From an uncultured Lachnospiraceae bacterium (GTDB lineage: Bacteria > Bacillota > Clostridia > Lachnospirales > Lachnospiraceae): a stretch of DNA of 34,174 nt. The notes under the pieces are model-generated. The model had not been told where the DNA came from. It worked only from the letters and a program-made list of their open reading frames with translations, and ran no database searches. Numbering within the stretch: the first letter of the stretch is position 1; every line of letters begins with the position of its first letter. The stretch lies in contig CATJBQ010000187.1 in assembly GCA_949738465.1 (NCBI GenBank), positions 1 to 34,174 on the forward strand. Reading direction: 5' to 3'. The translations under genes and the position numbers were made by a program. Positions 1 to 7,300 of the stretch are shown in pieces.

Positions 1-1
1 T

Positions 2-565
2 GACGCCATGCTGAACGAGCGTCTGCTGGGGATCCTTTCCACGAAGGAGAATGTGAATCTGGAGACCCTGGGCTTTGTGCTGGAGAATGTGAGGCAGTAC
101 CAGGCCATCATTACACCCATCGATATCGCGGGAGAGCGGCTGGGGACTTTGTTTGTGTACCGGATGAACGAGCCCTATGACATCGACGATATTATTTTGA
201 GCGAGTACGGCACTACAGTGGTAGGGCTTGAGATGATGCGCTCTGTCAACGAGGAGAGCGCGGAGGAGTCCCGGAAGATCCAGATCGTCAAATCAGCCAT
301 CAGTACCCTGTCCTTCTCGGAGCTGGAGGCCATTACCCATATCTTTGACGAGATGGAAGGCAAGGAAGGGATCCTTGTGGCCAGCAAGATTGCAGACCGG
401 GTGGGGATCACCCGCTCCGTGATTGTCAACGCCCTCCGGAAGTTTGAGAGCGCCGGCGTCATTGAATCCCGCTCCTCCGGCATGAAGGGGACGTATATTA
501 AGGTACTCAACGACGTTGTGTTCGATGAACTGGACCGGATCAGGAAGCAGAACGGAAGGCACTGA
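2..565 (+). CDS. codY: CodY, GTP/branched-chain amino acid-responsive global repressor (5' end cut by window)
   Basis: CodY is a cytoplasmic DNA-binding repressor that senses GTP and isoleucine/leucine/valine and restrains stationary-phase, nutrient-uptake and motility genes. Only the C-terminal ~187 residues are present; the reading frame is open to the left edge. The visible part holds the end of the GAF sensor domain ([26 protein letters not shown]) and the winged-helix DNA-binding domain, with the near-invariant block [20 protein letters not shown] followed by [20 protein letters not shown]. The closing residues RIRKQNGRH replace the short end seen in Bacillus. Placement directly before flgB is the same as in Bacillus subtilis, where CodY is known to repress the fla/che operon and hag, so control of the neighbouring flagellar genes is plausible here but is inference. 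The identification itself is very secure. Confidence 0.97.
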   Translation, partial: DAMLNERLLGILSTKENVNLETLGFVLENVRQYQAIITPIDIAGERLGTLFVYRMNEPYDIDDIILSEYGTTVVGLEMMRSVNEESAEESRKIQIVKSAISTLSFSELEAITHIFDEMEGKEGILVASKIADRVGITRSVIVNALRKFESAGVIESRSSGMKGTYIKVLNDVVFDELDRIRKQNGRH

Positions 566-567
566 GG

Positions 568-608
568 ATGGGAAAAGGATTTCCAGGTTTTGGGGGTCCT
601 TTTCCCAT
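568..608 (+). terminator. Hairpin just after codY, possible weak terminator or mRNA 3' end
   Basis: A perfect 12-bp inverted repeat, ATGGGAAAAGGA (568-579) and TCCTTTTCCCAT (597-608), encloses a 17-nt loop and begins three bases after the codY stop. The tail is TTTTCC rather than a long T run, so it may be a weak terminator or a 3'-end stabiliser. The structure is seen directly; the function is inferred. Confidence 0.55.
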
Positions 609-661
609 TTTCCGGGAATCTGCCTGTTTTATGGGAATCCGGGCGTCTGGAGAGGGGAATT

Positions 662-681
662 TTTCCACCATATTGTGGAAA
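662..681. promoter_or_regulatory. Palindrome upstream of the flgB promoter, candidate operator
   Basis: TTTCCAC (662-668) and GTGGAAA (675-681) form a perfect 7-bp inverted repeat with a 6-nt spacer. It lies about 70 nt upstream of the TATAAT box in front of flgB. The geometry suits a dimeric regulator, but the sequence is not a recognised CodY box and no binding protein can be named. Confidence 0.4.
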
Positions 682-686
682 GTATG

Positions 687-739
687 AAAAAAAACACAAG
701 ATCGTGTAAAAAAATTAAAAAAAGCCCTTGTGTTTTTTT
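687..739. terminator. A/T-flanked 13-bp inverted repeat, possible bidirectional terminator or operator
   Basis: AAAAAAACACAAG (688-700) pairs perfectly with CTTGTGTTTTTTT (727-739) around a 26-nt A-rich loop. The A run before and T run after make it resemble a bidirectional intrinsic terminator that could close codY. The stem is AT-rich and the loop long, so an operator role is equally possible. Its right arm overlaps the -35 region of the predicted flgB promoter. Confidence 0.45.
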
Positions 740-755
740 CAAGATCACATATAAT
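728..755 (+). promoter_or_regulatory. Predicted housekeeping (SigA-type) promoter of the fla operon
   Basis: A perfect -10 box TATAAT lies at 750-755, preceded at 16 nt by a weak -35 element TTGTGT (728-733). A-tracts at 708-723 could act as an UP element. The transcript would start near 762, leaving a leader of about 34 nt before flgB with its AAGGAGG ribosome site at 782-788. No SigD-type promoter is seen here. Confidence 0.6.
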
Positions 756-795
756 AAAATAGAATAGGTTTCTAATACCGCAAGGAGGAAGCAAT

Positions 796-1191
796 ATGAT
801 TAATTCTAATCTTTATGATTATATCAACGTATTGGACAAGGCGGCGGACGCAAGCTGGCTTCGGAAGGAGGCGATCGATAACAACATTGCCAATCAGGAT
901 ACGCCCACCTATAAGCGCAGGGATGTGGATTTCCAGAGCGTGCTTGAGCGGGAGCTGGGATATTCCAGGTACGTTTCCCTGGACAAGAGGATGCGCGGGG
1001 TGCAGGGCCACCTGGATCATCTGAATGTGGGGACTTATGTGGATTCGGCCACTTATTCCTACCGGATTGACGATAACAACGTGGACCCGGAGCAGGAATA
1101 CGTAGAGATGGCGGAGACGCAGATCATGTACAACGGACTGATCGACAGCATGAACCAGGAATTTGCGCGGATTAAGAGTGTGATCAAATAG
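796..1191 (+). CDS. flgB: FlgB, proximal rod protein
   Basis: FlgB is an exported subunit of the proximal rod that connects the MS ring and export gate to the distal rod. The protein has 131 residues, the normal family length. It carries the rod/hook N-terminal signature in the form NNIANQDTPTYKRRDVDF at about residues 29-46, which replaces the usual ANNIANxNTxGYK, and a C-terminal amphipathic helix (YVEMAETQIMYNGLIDSMN) that would form the coiled D0 domain. There is no cleavable signal peptide, as expected for a type III export substrate. The start is supported by AAGGAGG at 782-788, 7 nt upstream. It is the first gene of the operon, 34 nt before flgC. Confidence 0.97.
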   Translation: MINSNLYDYINVLDKAADASWLRKEAIDNNIANQDTPTYKRRDVDFQSVLERELGYSRYVSLDKRMRGVQGHLDHLNVGTYVDSATYSYRIDDNNVDPEQEYVEMAETQIMYNGLIDSMNQEFARIKSVIK

Positions 1192-1225
1192 TGAAAGCTA
1201 ACAGCAGGAAGAAGGGGGCAGTGCA

Positions 1226-1669
1226 ATGTCAGTATTTCAATCTTTTAATATCAATGCATCCGGTATGACGGCACAGCGGTTCCGCATGGACATTATATCG
1301 GAGAACGTAGCCAATGTGAATACCACCAGGGCCGCGGACGGAGATCCCTACCGCAGGAAGATCGTTACATTTTCCGAGAAGAAGGTGACGCCCTTCAGCA
1401 AGGTGCTGCAGAATACCCGGGAAGCGTATATGGGTAATGGCGTGAAGGTATTTTCTCTCAAGGAGGATACCGAGAATGATTTTATTATGAAGTATGACCC
1501 GGCCCATCCGGATGCGGATGAGAATGGGTACGTATCGTATCCCAATGTCAACATTGTGACGGAGATGACCAATCTGATCGATGCCAGCCGGTCCTATGAG
1601 GCCAATGCGACGGCATTTGACGCTAGCAAGGCCATGGCTCTTAAAGGTCTGGAGCTTGGCAAGTCGTAA
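1226..1669 (+). CDS. flgC: FlgC, proximal rod protein
   Basis: FlgC is a second proximal rod subunit, exported through the flagellar type III gate and assembled with FlgB and FliE. The 147-residue length is typical. The N-terminus (FQSFNINASGMTAQRFRMD, then SENVANVNTTRA) is the conserved D0/rod motif. The C-terminus (NIVTEMTNLIDASRSYEANA) is the hallmark of FlgC, with the ASRSYEAN helix packing against the N-terminal helix in the assembled rod. The gene sits 34 nt after flgB and 74 nt before fliE in the usual flgB-flgC-fliE order. A GAAGGGGG-type ribosome site lies upstream of the ATG. No anomalies. Confidence 0.97.
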   Translation: MSVFQSFNINASGMTAQRFRMDIISENVANVNTTRAADGDPYRRKIVTFSEKKVTPFSKVLQNTREAYMGNGVKVFSLKEDTENDFIMKYDPAHPDADENGYVSYPNVNIVTEMTNLIDASRSYEANATAFDASKAMALKGLELGKS

Positions 1670-1743
1670 GCGGAAGCAAACTGAAGTTTGAAGATGCGAA
1701 TGGATCGGGATTTTAAATTACAGAATAGAAGGAGTGTTTTTTC

Positions 1744-2058
1744 ATGGATCATATACCTGCGCTGACAGGCGTAACATCCGATTACATAAATGATGCGATC
1801 AGTAAGAGTCAGGACAGTGCCATTCGGGACGACGGCTTTGACTCCGTACTGCAGTCTGCCATCAATATGCTCAACGAGACCAGCTATTTACAGAATAAAG
1901 CGGAGCAGGCGGAGATCGAGTTTGCCCTGGGTTATTCTACCAATACCCATGATCTGCAGTTTGCGCAGGAGAAGGCCAATATCGCCCTGCAGTATACGGT
2001 GGCAGTGCGGGATAAGCTGCTGGAAGCCTACAATCAGATCATGAATATCCAGATATAA
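1744..2058 (+). CDS. fliE: FliE, MS ring-rod junction protein
   Basis: FliE is a small exported protein that forms the adapter between the FliF MS ring/FliP-FliR export gate and the rod. The 104-residue length fits the family. The C-terminal half (YSTNTHDLQFAQEKANIALQ followed by YTVAVRDKLLEAYNQIMNIQI) matches the FliE signature, in which the pattern H-D-V/L-x-x-A-x-E-K-A-x-x-A-L-Q is followed by the R-x-K-L/V-L-x-A-Y-x-E/Q-I-M helix. AGAAGGAG precedes the start codon. It lies between flgC and fliF as in most Firmicutes. The N-terminal 45 residues are variable, as usual for the family. Confidence 0.96.
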   Translation: MDHIPALTGVTSDYINDAISKSQDSAIRDDGFDSVLQSAINMLNETSYLQNKAEQAEIEFALGYSTNTHDLQFAQEKANIALQYTVAVRDKLLEAYNQIMNIQI

Positions 2059-2077
2059 TGACAGGTGGTAGAGCGAG

Positions 2078-3700
2078 ATGCCAGAGAGAATACAACAGAT
2101 CATAAATCGAATTATTGAAAAATGGAAGAGCTTTTCCGTGAAGCAGAAGACCCTGATTGTCAGCAGTACGGCCGTTGTGATTGTCGCACTGGTGATTTTA
2201 GGCGTTGTGCTGTCTGCCTCCGAGATGGTGGTCCTGAAGGAATGCGATAATACCAAGGAAGCTTCCGATGTGAAGAAGCTTCTGGAGGAAAACGGGATCA
2301 CGCCGGTGATTTCAGACGACGGCCTGGTGTTCCAGGTGGACGAGGAAGATAAGGTGACGGCAGAGCTTCTTCTGGCGGAGAATAATATCACCCCCGAGAG
2401 TTACAACTGGGACGATCTGGACCGTGTGTTTGACGGAGGGTTTTCCAGCACGGAGGCGGATAAGACGAAGCGCTATAAGCTGTGGCTGCAGAATGACCTG
2501 GCCACCAAGTTTGAGAGCCTTGTGATGGTGGACCATGTGGAGGTGAATCTGTCCATCCCCAACGATGACGGGACGCTGGTTTCCCGGGGGGAGGAGAGCT
2601 CTGCGCTGATTATCCTGACCCTCAACAGCGAGATGAGCCGGGAGGTGGCGGCCGGCATGGGGCGTGCCGTGGCAACGGCCCTGGGCAATGAAACCACCGA
2701 TAAGATTACGATTATGGATACCTCCGGTAACCTGCTGTTTGCCGGGGGGACGGCGGAGACGGAGATCGATACGGCCAACAGCAATATGGAACTGAAGACC
2801 AAGGCGGAGAACGTTGTGGCCGCCCGTGTCAAGGATGTGATTTTAGGGAGCGGACTCTACGACAATGCGTCAGTATCCCCCAACCTTGATTTCCATTTTG
2901 AAAACCGTAAGATTACGGACCTGCAGTATTATCTGCCGGATGGATTAGAAGCGCAGCTTATGGCATCCCAGAGGACCTATGATGCCTCCGGTACCGGCGG
3001 AGCGGCTGCGGAACCGGGAACCGGTTCCAACGATAATACTACATATATGCTGGAAGACGGTTCTGTGATGGATTATACCACCGCGGAGCAGGTGATCGAT
3101 TATGTCAACAGCCAGCGGACCACGGAGGAGACCGTCACTGTGGGACGGCCCGAATATGAGTCATCTTCTTTAGCAGCCGTGATGTCCACCTACCGGGTGT
3201 ACAGCGAGCGGGCCATGAGGGAGCGTGGAGAGCTGAACGACATGACCTTTGCGGAATTTGAGGCTGCCAACAGCGAGCGGGTGCGTCTGGATGTGGATGA
3301 GGATTTTATTACCCTGGTTTCCAATGCCACCGGCATCCCGGCGGAGCGCGTATCCCTGATCGCTTACGAGATTCCGGTGTTCAGCTATGACGACGACGGC
3401 GGCATCGATCTGATGGAGGATATCCTGCCCATCGTCCTGGCGGCGCTGATTATCCTGCTTCTTGGCTTTGTGGTGTTCCGAAGCACCAGGAAGGAGAAGG
3501 AGCCCGAGGTGGAGATGGAGCCTGAGCTGTCTGTGGAGGCGCTTTTAGAGTCCACCAAGGAGGCACAGGAGGATGAGATGGCGGATATTGGATTTACAGA
3601 GAAATCGGAGACACGTATACTGATCGAAAAATTCGTGGATGAGAACCCGGAGGCGGCGGCATCCCTGCTGCGCAACTGGTTGAACGAAGAATGGGAGTAA
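2078..3700 (+). CDS. fliF: FliF, MS-ring protein
   Basis: FliF forms the membrane-embedded MS ring on which the C ring, rod and export apparatus assemble. The 540-residue protein has the expected architecture: a first membrane helix at about residues 24-44, ring-building domains in the extracytoplasmic part (KRYKLWLQNDLATKFESL and SIPNDDGTLVSRGEESSALI in RBM2), a second membrane helix at about 448-467, and a cytoplasmic tail. The last ~30 residues (ILIEKFVDENPEAAASLLRN then WLNEEWE) are the conserved FliG-binding tail. The acidic, glycine-rich section around residue 310 is the variable beta-collar loop. It begins 19 nt after fliE and ends 4 nt before fliG, consistent with coupled production of the two ring proteins. 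Confidence 0.97.
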   Translation: MPERIQQIINRIIEKWKSFSVKQKTLIVSSTAVVIVALVILGVVLSASEMVVLKECDNTKEASDVKKLLEENGITPVISDDGLVFQVDEEDKVTAELLLAENNITPESYNWDDLDRVFDGGFSSTEADKTKRYKLWLQNDLATKFESLVMVDHVEVNLSIPNDDGTLVSRGEESSALIILTLNSEMSREVAAGMGRAVATALGNETTDKITIMDTSGNLLFAGGTAETEIDTANSNMELKTKAENVVAARVKDVILGSGLYDNASVSPNLDFHFENRKITDLQYYLPDGLEAQLMASQRTYDASGTGGAAAEPGTGSNDNTTYMLEDGSVMDYTTAEQVIDYVNSQRTTEETVTVGRPEYESSSLAAVMSTYRVYSERAMRERGELNDMTFAEFEAANSERVRLDVDEDFITLVSNATGIPAERVSLIAYEIPVFSYDDDGGIDLMEDILPIVLAALIILLLGFVVFRSTRKEKEPEVEMEPELSVEALLESTKEAQEDEMADIGFTEKSETRILIEKFVDENPEAAASLLRNWLNEEWE

Positions 3701-3704
3701 GTTG

Positions 3705-4712
3705 ATGGCTGATTTAGATTTGAATGGAACACAAAAGGCGGCGATTCTTCTGATCGCCCTGGGGCCGGAAAAGTCCGCCGCAGTGTTTAAGCATTTAAAA
3801 GAAGAAGAAATAGAAGAACTGACGCTGGAGATCGCCAATACCCGGAGCGTTTCGCCGAAGCTGAAGGAGGATGTACTCAACGAGTTTTACCAGGTATGCC
3901 TGGCTCAGCAATATATCGCAGAGGGCGGGATCGGTTATGCCAAGGAGCTTCTGGAGAAGGCTCTTGGCACGGAGGAAGCGCAGAATGTGATTACCAAGCT
4001 GACGGCATCCTTACAGGTGCGGCCTTTCGAGTTTGTGCGTAAGACAGACCCCAGCCAGCTTTTGAACTTTATCCAGGATGAGCACCCCCAGACCATCGCC
4101 ATGATCCTTTCCTATCTGACGGCGGCCCAGGCGGCGATGATTATCAGTTCCCTTCCGCCGGAGAAGCAGCCGGATGTGGCGAAGCGTATTGCTTTGATGG
4201 ACCGTACGTCGCCGGATGTGATCAAGGAGGTTGAACGGGTGCTGGAGAGAAAGCTGTCGTCTTTGATGAATCAGGATTACACCATTGTGGGCGGTGTGGA
4301 TGCCACGGTTGCAATTTTGAACACGGTAGACCGTTCCACAGAGAAGCATATCATGGAATCCCTGGAGCTGGAAGAACCGGAGCTGGTGGACGAGATCCGC
4401 AAGAAGATGTTCGTGTTCGAGGATATTCTGCTTCTGGACGACCGCGCCATTCAGCGTGTGCTGCGTGATGTGGACAATGCGGACCTTGGAACGGCTCTCA
4501 AGAGCGCCAATGAAGAAGTTCAGAATGTGATCTTTAAGAATATGTCCAAGCGTCTTTCCGCTATGATTAAGGAAGACATGGAATTTATGGGTCCGGTCCG
4601 TATGAAGGATGTGGAGGAAGCACAGCAGAAGATTGTTGCGATTATCCGTAAGCTGGAGGAAGCTGGTGAGATCGTAATCTCCAGAGGTGGAGGTGACGAT
4701 ATCGTTGTCTAA
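3705..4712 (+). CDS. fliG: FliG, C-ring rotor/switch protein
   Basis: FliG is the rotor protein that binds the FliF tail, FliM and the MotA cytoplasmic loop and so converts stator work into torque. The 335-residue length from the ATG at 3705 is standard. The N-terminal FliF-binding domain is clear (QKAAILLIALGPEKSAAVFK), the middle domain carries EHPQTIAMILSYL, and the C-terminal torque domain has MFVFEDILLLDDRAIQRVLR with the alternating charged residues that face the stator. A TTG three bases upstream could also be read as a start, but GGGAG at 3693-3697 is better spaced (7 nt) for the ATG. fliG overlaps the beginning of fliH. Confidence 0.97.
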   Translation: MADLDLNGTQKAAILLIALGPEKSAAVFKHLKEEEIEELTLEIANTRSVSPKLKEDVLNEFYQVCLAQQYIAEGGIGYAKELLEKALGTEEAQNVITKLTASLQVRPFEFVRKTDPSQLLNFIQDEHPQTIAMILSYLTAAQAAMIISSLPPEKQPDVAKRIALMDRTSPDVIKEVERVLERKLSSLMNQDYTIVGGVDATVAILNTVDRSTEKHIMESLELEEPELVDEIRKKMFVFEDILLLDDRAIQRVLRDVDNADLGTALKSANEEVQNVIFKNMSKRLSAMIKEDMEFMGPVRMKDVEEAQQKIVAIIRKLEEAGEIVISRGGGDDIVV

Positions 4713-5481
4713 TTTGTTAAAGCAGCGCAATATCATCAGCCAGGGCCAGAATACCCGTATTATTGACGCCAACCAGCTTCTTGCCATGAAGCTGGAGGCC
4801 CAGCGGCGGGCCATGTATCCGGAGGGCCTGCCCGAGGAGCAGGAGGAAGCGGAGCCGGAAATTACGCCGGAAGAGATCCGGGCGGAGGCAGAGGAGATCC
4901 GCGCCCAGGCCCAGAAGACCTTGGAGGATGCCCGTGAACAGGCGTCGGGGCTGGTGGAAGAAGCCCGGGGCCAGGTGGAACAGATCCGGGAGGGCGCCCG
5001 GCAGGAGGGCTTTACGGCAGGATATAAGGACGGCCAGCAGAAGGCGGCCGAGGAGCTGGAAGTTTTACGGCAGGAATTGGAGCAGCATCGCGGGGAGTTG
5101 GAGGAGCAGCATCGGCAGAGGCTTTTGGAGATGGAAGGCCAGGTGCTGGAGGCTGTCTGTGATGTGATAGAACGTACGTTTGGAGTTTCCTTTGACAGCT
5201 TCGGACAGATCCTGCTTCATCTGGTGGGGCAGGCAGTCCTTAAGATTGAAGGTGCCAAGGAATTTACGGTTCGCATCCACCCCGGCCAGTATGAGTATCT
5301 GAAGGAACACCAGCAGGAGCTGGAGGATACGGTGGGACCAAGCGTTACGATCCGGCTGGAGGCGGATACCTCTCTTGGGGAGAGCGGCTGTATGATCGAG
5401 ACGGATTCCGGCTTTTTTGACTGCAGCCTGGACGTGGAGTTCCAGAATCTGCTGAAGGCAGTCCGGATGTTAAGCGTGTGA
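4705..5481 (+). CDS. fliH: FliH, regulator/stator of the flagellar export ATPase
   Basis: FliH is a cytoplasmic dimer that binds FliI and links the export ATPase to the C ring. The 258-residue product has the family layout: a variable N-terminus, a long Glu/Gln/Arg-rich coiled coil (about residues 45-155) with repeated Ala/Glu heptads and GFTAGYKDGQQKA, and a C-terminal V-ATPase E-like domain (about 160-258) with VRIHPGQYEYL and DCSLDVEFQNLLK. The start is not ATG. I chose TTG 4705 because a full GGAGGTGA Shine-Dalgarno sequence (4689-4696) sits 8 nt upstream inside fliG; GTG codons at 4687 and 4693 in the same frame would overlap that site. The gene overlaps the fliG end by 8 nt, suggesting translational coupling. 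Confidence 0.93.
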   Translation: MSNLLKQRNIISQGQNTRIIDANQLLAMKLEAQRRAMYPEGLPEEQEEAEPEITPEEIRAEAEEIRAQAQKTLEDAREQASGLVEEARGQVEQIREGARQEGFTAGYKDGQQKAAEELEVLRQELEQHRGELEEQHRQRLLEMEGQVLEAVCDVIERTFGVSFDSFGQILLHLVGQAVLKIEGAKEFTVRIHPGQYEYLKEHQQELEDTVGPSVTIRLEADTSLGESGCMIETDSGFFDCSLDVEFQNLLKAVRMLSV

Positions 5482-5491
5482 GGAAAGAACA

Positions 5492-6802
5492 GTGGCTTTT
5501 GACAGAATGAAGTATCAACAACTGGCGGAGGGGACCTATTTCAGACGTCTTGGCCGTGTGGTCAAGGTGGTTGGACTGACCATCGAATCGGTGGGACCCC
5601 ATGCGAAGTTAAACGATCTCTGCCGGATTATTATTGATAAGGAAAATGACAGCTATGTGATGGCGGAAGTGGTGGGCATCCGGGACAAACATTTGCTGCT
5701 GATGCCCTATGAGAGCGTGGAGGGGATCGGACTTGGATGTATCGTGGAAAATACGGGGCATCCCTTGACGGTTCTGGCGGGGGAGGAGCTTCTGGGACAT
5801 ACGGTGGACGGGATCGGCCGCCCTACGGACACAGAGCATCTGGAGATACGCCATGGAAGGGAATGTCCGGTGGAAGCGCCGGCGCCGGATCCCATGTCCC
5901 GGGTCATCATCAATGAGGTACTGCCCCTGGGCGTGAAAGCGGTGGACGGAACCATCACCGTGGGAAAGGGACAGCGGATCGGTGTGTTTGCCGGTTCCGG
6001 CGTGGGAAAAAGTACCTTGATGGGGATGTTCGCCCGCAATACCAAGGCGGATATCAATATCATTGCACTGATCGGGGAACGCGGACGTGAGGTGCGGGAG
6101 TTTGTGGAGCGGGATCTGGGCGAGGAAGGCATGAAGCGTTCCATTGTGGTGGTTGCCACCTCGGACCAGCCGGCATTGATCCGTAACAAGGCGGCGAAGA
6201 CGGCTACGGCCTTGGCAGAATATTTTCGGGATCAGGGAAGAGACGTGTTGTTGATGATGGACTCTCTGACCCGTTTTTCTATGGCCCAGAGAGAGATCGG
6301 TCTGGCTTCTGGGGAGCCTCCGGTGACCAGGGGATACCCTCCCAGCGTCTATTCCGAGATGCCAAAGCTTTTGGAGCGGGCCGGAAACGGGGCGGTGGGC
6401 TCCATCACCGGGCTTTATACGGTCCTGGTGGATGGCGACGACATGAACGAGCCCATCACCGATACGGCCAGAAGTATCCTGGACGGACATATTATGCTTT
6501 CCCGGAAGCTGGCGCAGCGCAACCATTATCCGGCCATCGACGTTTTGCAGAGTATTTCCAGATGTATGAGTTCCATCGGAGAGAAGCAGCACAAGGATAA
6601 CGCCGGAAAGCTTAGGAATGTGATGGCAGTCTACCAGGAGGCGGAGGATCTGATCAACATCGGGGCCTACAAGCGGGGCTCCAACCGGGAGATCGATTAT
6701 GCCATCGAGAAGATCGACGCGGTGAACCGGTTTCTGTGTCAGTCCACAGACGAGAGTTTTGGATTTGACGAGATCCTGGCCCTGATGGATCAATTATTTT
6801 AA
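5492..6802 (+). CDS. fliI: FliI, flagellum-specific export ATPase
   Basis: FliI is the F1-beta-like ATPase that energises and orders export of rod, hook and filament subunits. The 436-residue length is typical. The Walker A motif AGSGVGKST lies at residues 167-175 with K173, Walker B is VLLMMDS with D257, and the family signature PPSVYSEMPKLLERAG is present. GERGREVREF supplies the catalytic glutamate region. The start is GTG, preceded by AGGAAAG; an in-frame ATG 15 nt further on is less well placed. It is 10 nt after fliH and 35 nt before fliJ, so the three soluble export-complex genes are contiguous. Confidence 0.97.
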   Translation: MAFDRMKYQQLAEGTYFRRLGRVVKVVGLTIESVGPHAKLNDLCRIIIDKENDSYVMAEVVGIRDKHLLLMPYESVEGIGLGCIVENTGHPLTVLAGEELLGHTVDGIGRPTDTEHLEIRHGRECPVEAPAPDPMSRVIINEVLPLGVKAVDGTITVGKGQRIGVFAGSGVGKSTLMGMFARNTKADINIIALIGERGREVREFVERDLGEEGMKRSIVVVATSDQPALIRNKAAKTATALAEYFRDQGRDVLLMMDSLTRFSMAQREIGLASGEPPVTRGYPPSVYSEMPKLLERAGNGAVGSITGLYTVLVDGDDMNEPITDTARSILDGHIMLSRKLAQRNHYPAIDVLQSISRCMSSIGEKQHKDNAGKLRNVMAVYQEAEDLINIGAYKRGSNREIDYAIEKIDAVNRFLCQSTDESFGFDEILALMDQLF

Positions 6803-6837
6803 CAGATTATATGGTAATTTGAAAGAACGGGTGACAT

Positions 6838-7296
6838 ATGGCAGGCTTTCGATATAAAATGCAGAATATCCTGGATATCAAATATAAGCTGGAATCCCAG
6901 GCAAAGATTGCCTTTGCCTCTGCCGCCGCGGCGCTGGCAGAGGAGGAAGAACGCTTAAAGCTTCTCAGGGAGCGGAGAATGGACTATGAGGAGCAGGCCA
7001 GGAAGCTTAGGCAGACACGGCTGGACATCCGGAGGATCAACCAGTGCCAGAAGGCCATCGATGCCATGAAGGAGCTGATCAAAAAGCAGCAGGTGTCGGT
7101 GCATGTGGCCCAGAGGAACTTAGAGCTTGTGCGGGCCCAGCTCAATGAGATTATGAAAGACCGGAAGACCCATGAGAAGCTTCGGGAGAATGCAATGGAG
7201 GAATTCAAGGCTGAGCTTGCCAGCGCTGAGCTTAAGGAGGTTGATCAGTTGGTAAGCTTTTCGTACCAGGAAAAGGCAGCAGAGGAAAGGCGGTGA
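6838..7296 (+). CDS. fliJ: FliJ, export ATPase central stalk protein
   Basis: FliJ is a small coiled-coil protein that inserts into the FliI hexamer, binds FlhA and activates proton-driven export. The 152-residue length and almost wholly helical, charged composition fit. The N-terminus FRYKMQNILDIKYKLESQAK is the standard FliJ start (F-x-F-x-L-Q-x-V/I-L-x-x-K), followed by long Glu/Arg/Lys heptads to about residue 140. There is no membrane segment or signal. It follows fliI and precedes the MotE-like gene, as in Bacillus. The assignment rests on the N-terminal motif, size and position, because FliJ diverges quickly elsewhere. Confidence 0.93.
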   Translation: MAGFRYKMQNILDIKYKLESQAKIAFASAAAALAEEEERLKLLRERRMDYEEQARKLRQTRLDIRRINQCQKAIDAMKELIKKQQVSVHVAQRNLELVRAQLNEIMKDRKTHEKLRENAMEEFKAELASAELKEVDQLVSFSYQEKAAEERR

Positions 7297-7300
7297 CGGC

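Noticed and set aside
655-680. CodY box before flgB
   Set aside because: The best match to AATTTTCWGAAAATT around 659-673 has about six mismatches, so direct CodY control cannot be claimed from sequence.
1677-1690. CAAACT-GA-AGTTTG near-palindrome between flgC and fliE
   Set aside because: It is only 6 bp per arm with a 2-nt centre, which cannot form a normal hairpin loop; likely chance.
4011-4814. Minus-strand open frame of 267 codons opposite fliG/fliH
   Set aside because: Antisense to conserved fliG, with low-complexity His/Leu/Arg composition and no supporting signals.
5609-6793. Long minus-strand open frame of 394 codons opposite fliI
   Set aside because: It is the antisense shadow of the highly conserved fliI; it has no recognisable protein features, a His/Arg-rich random composition and no ribosome site.
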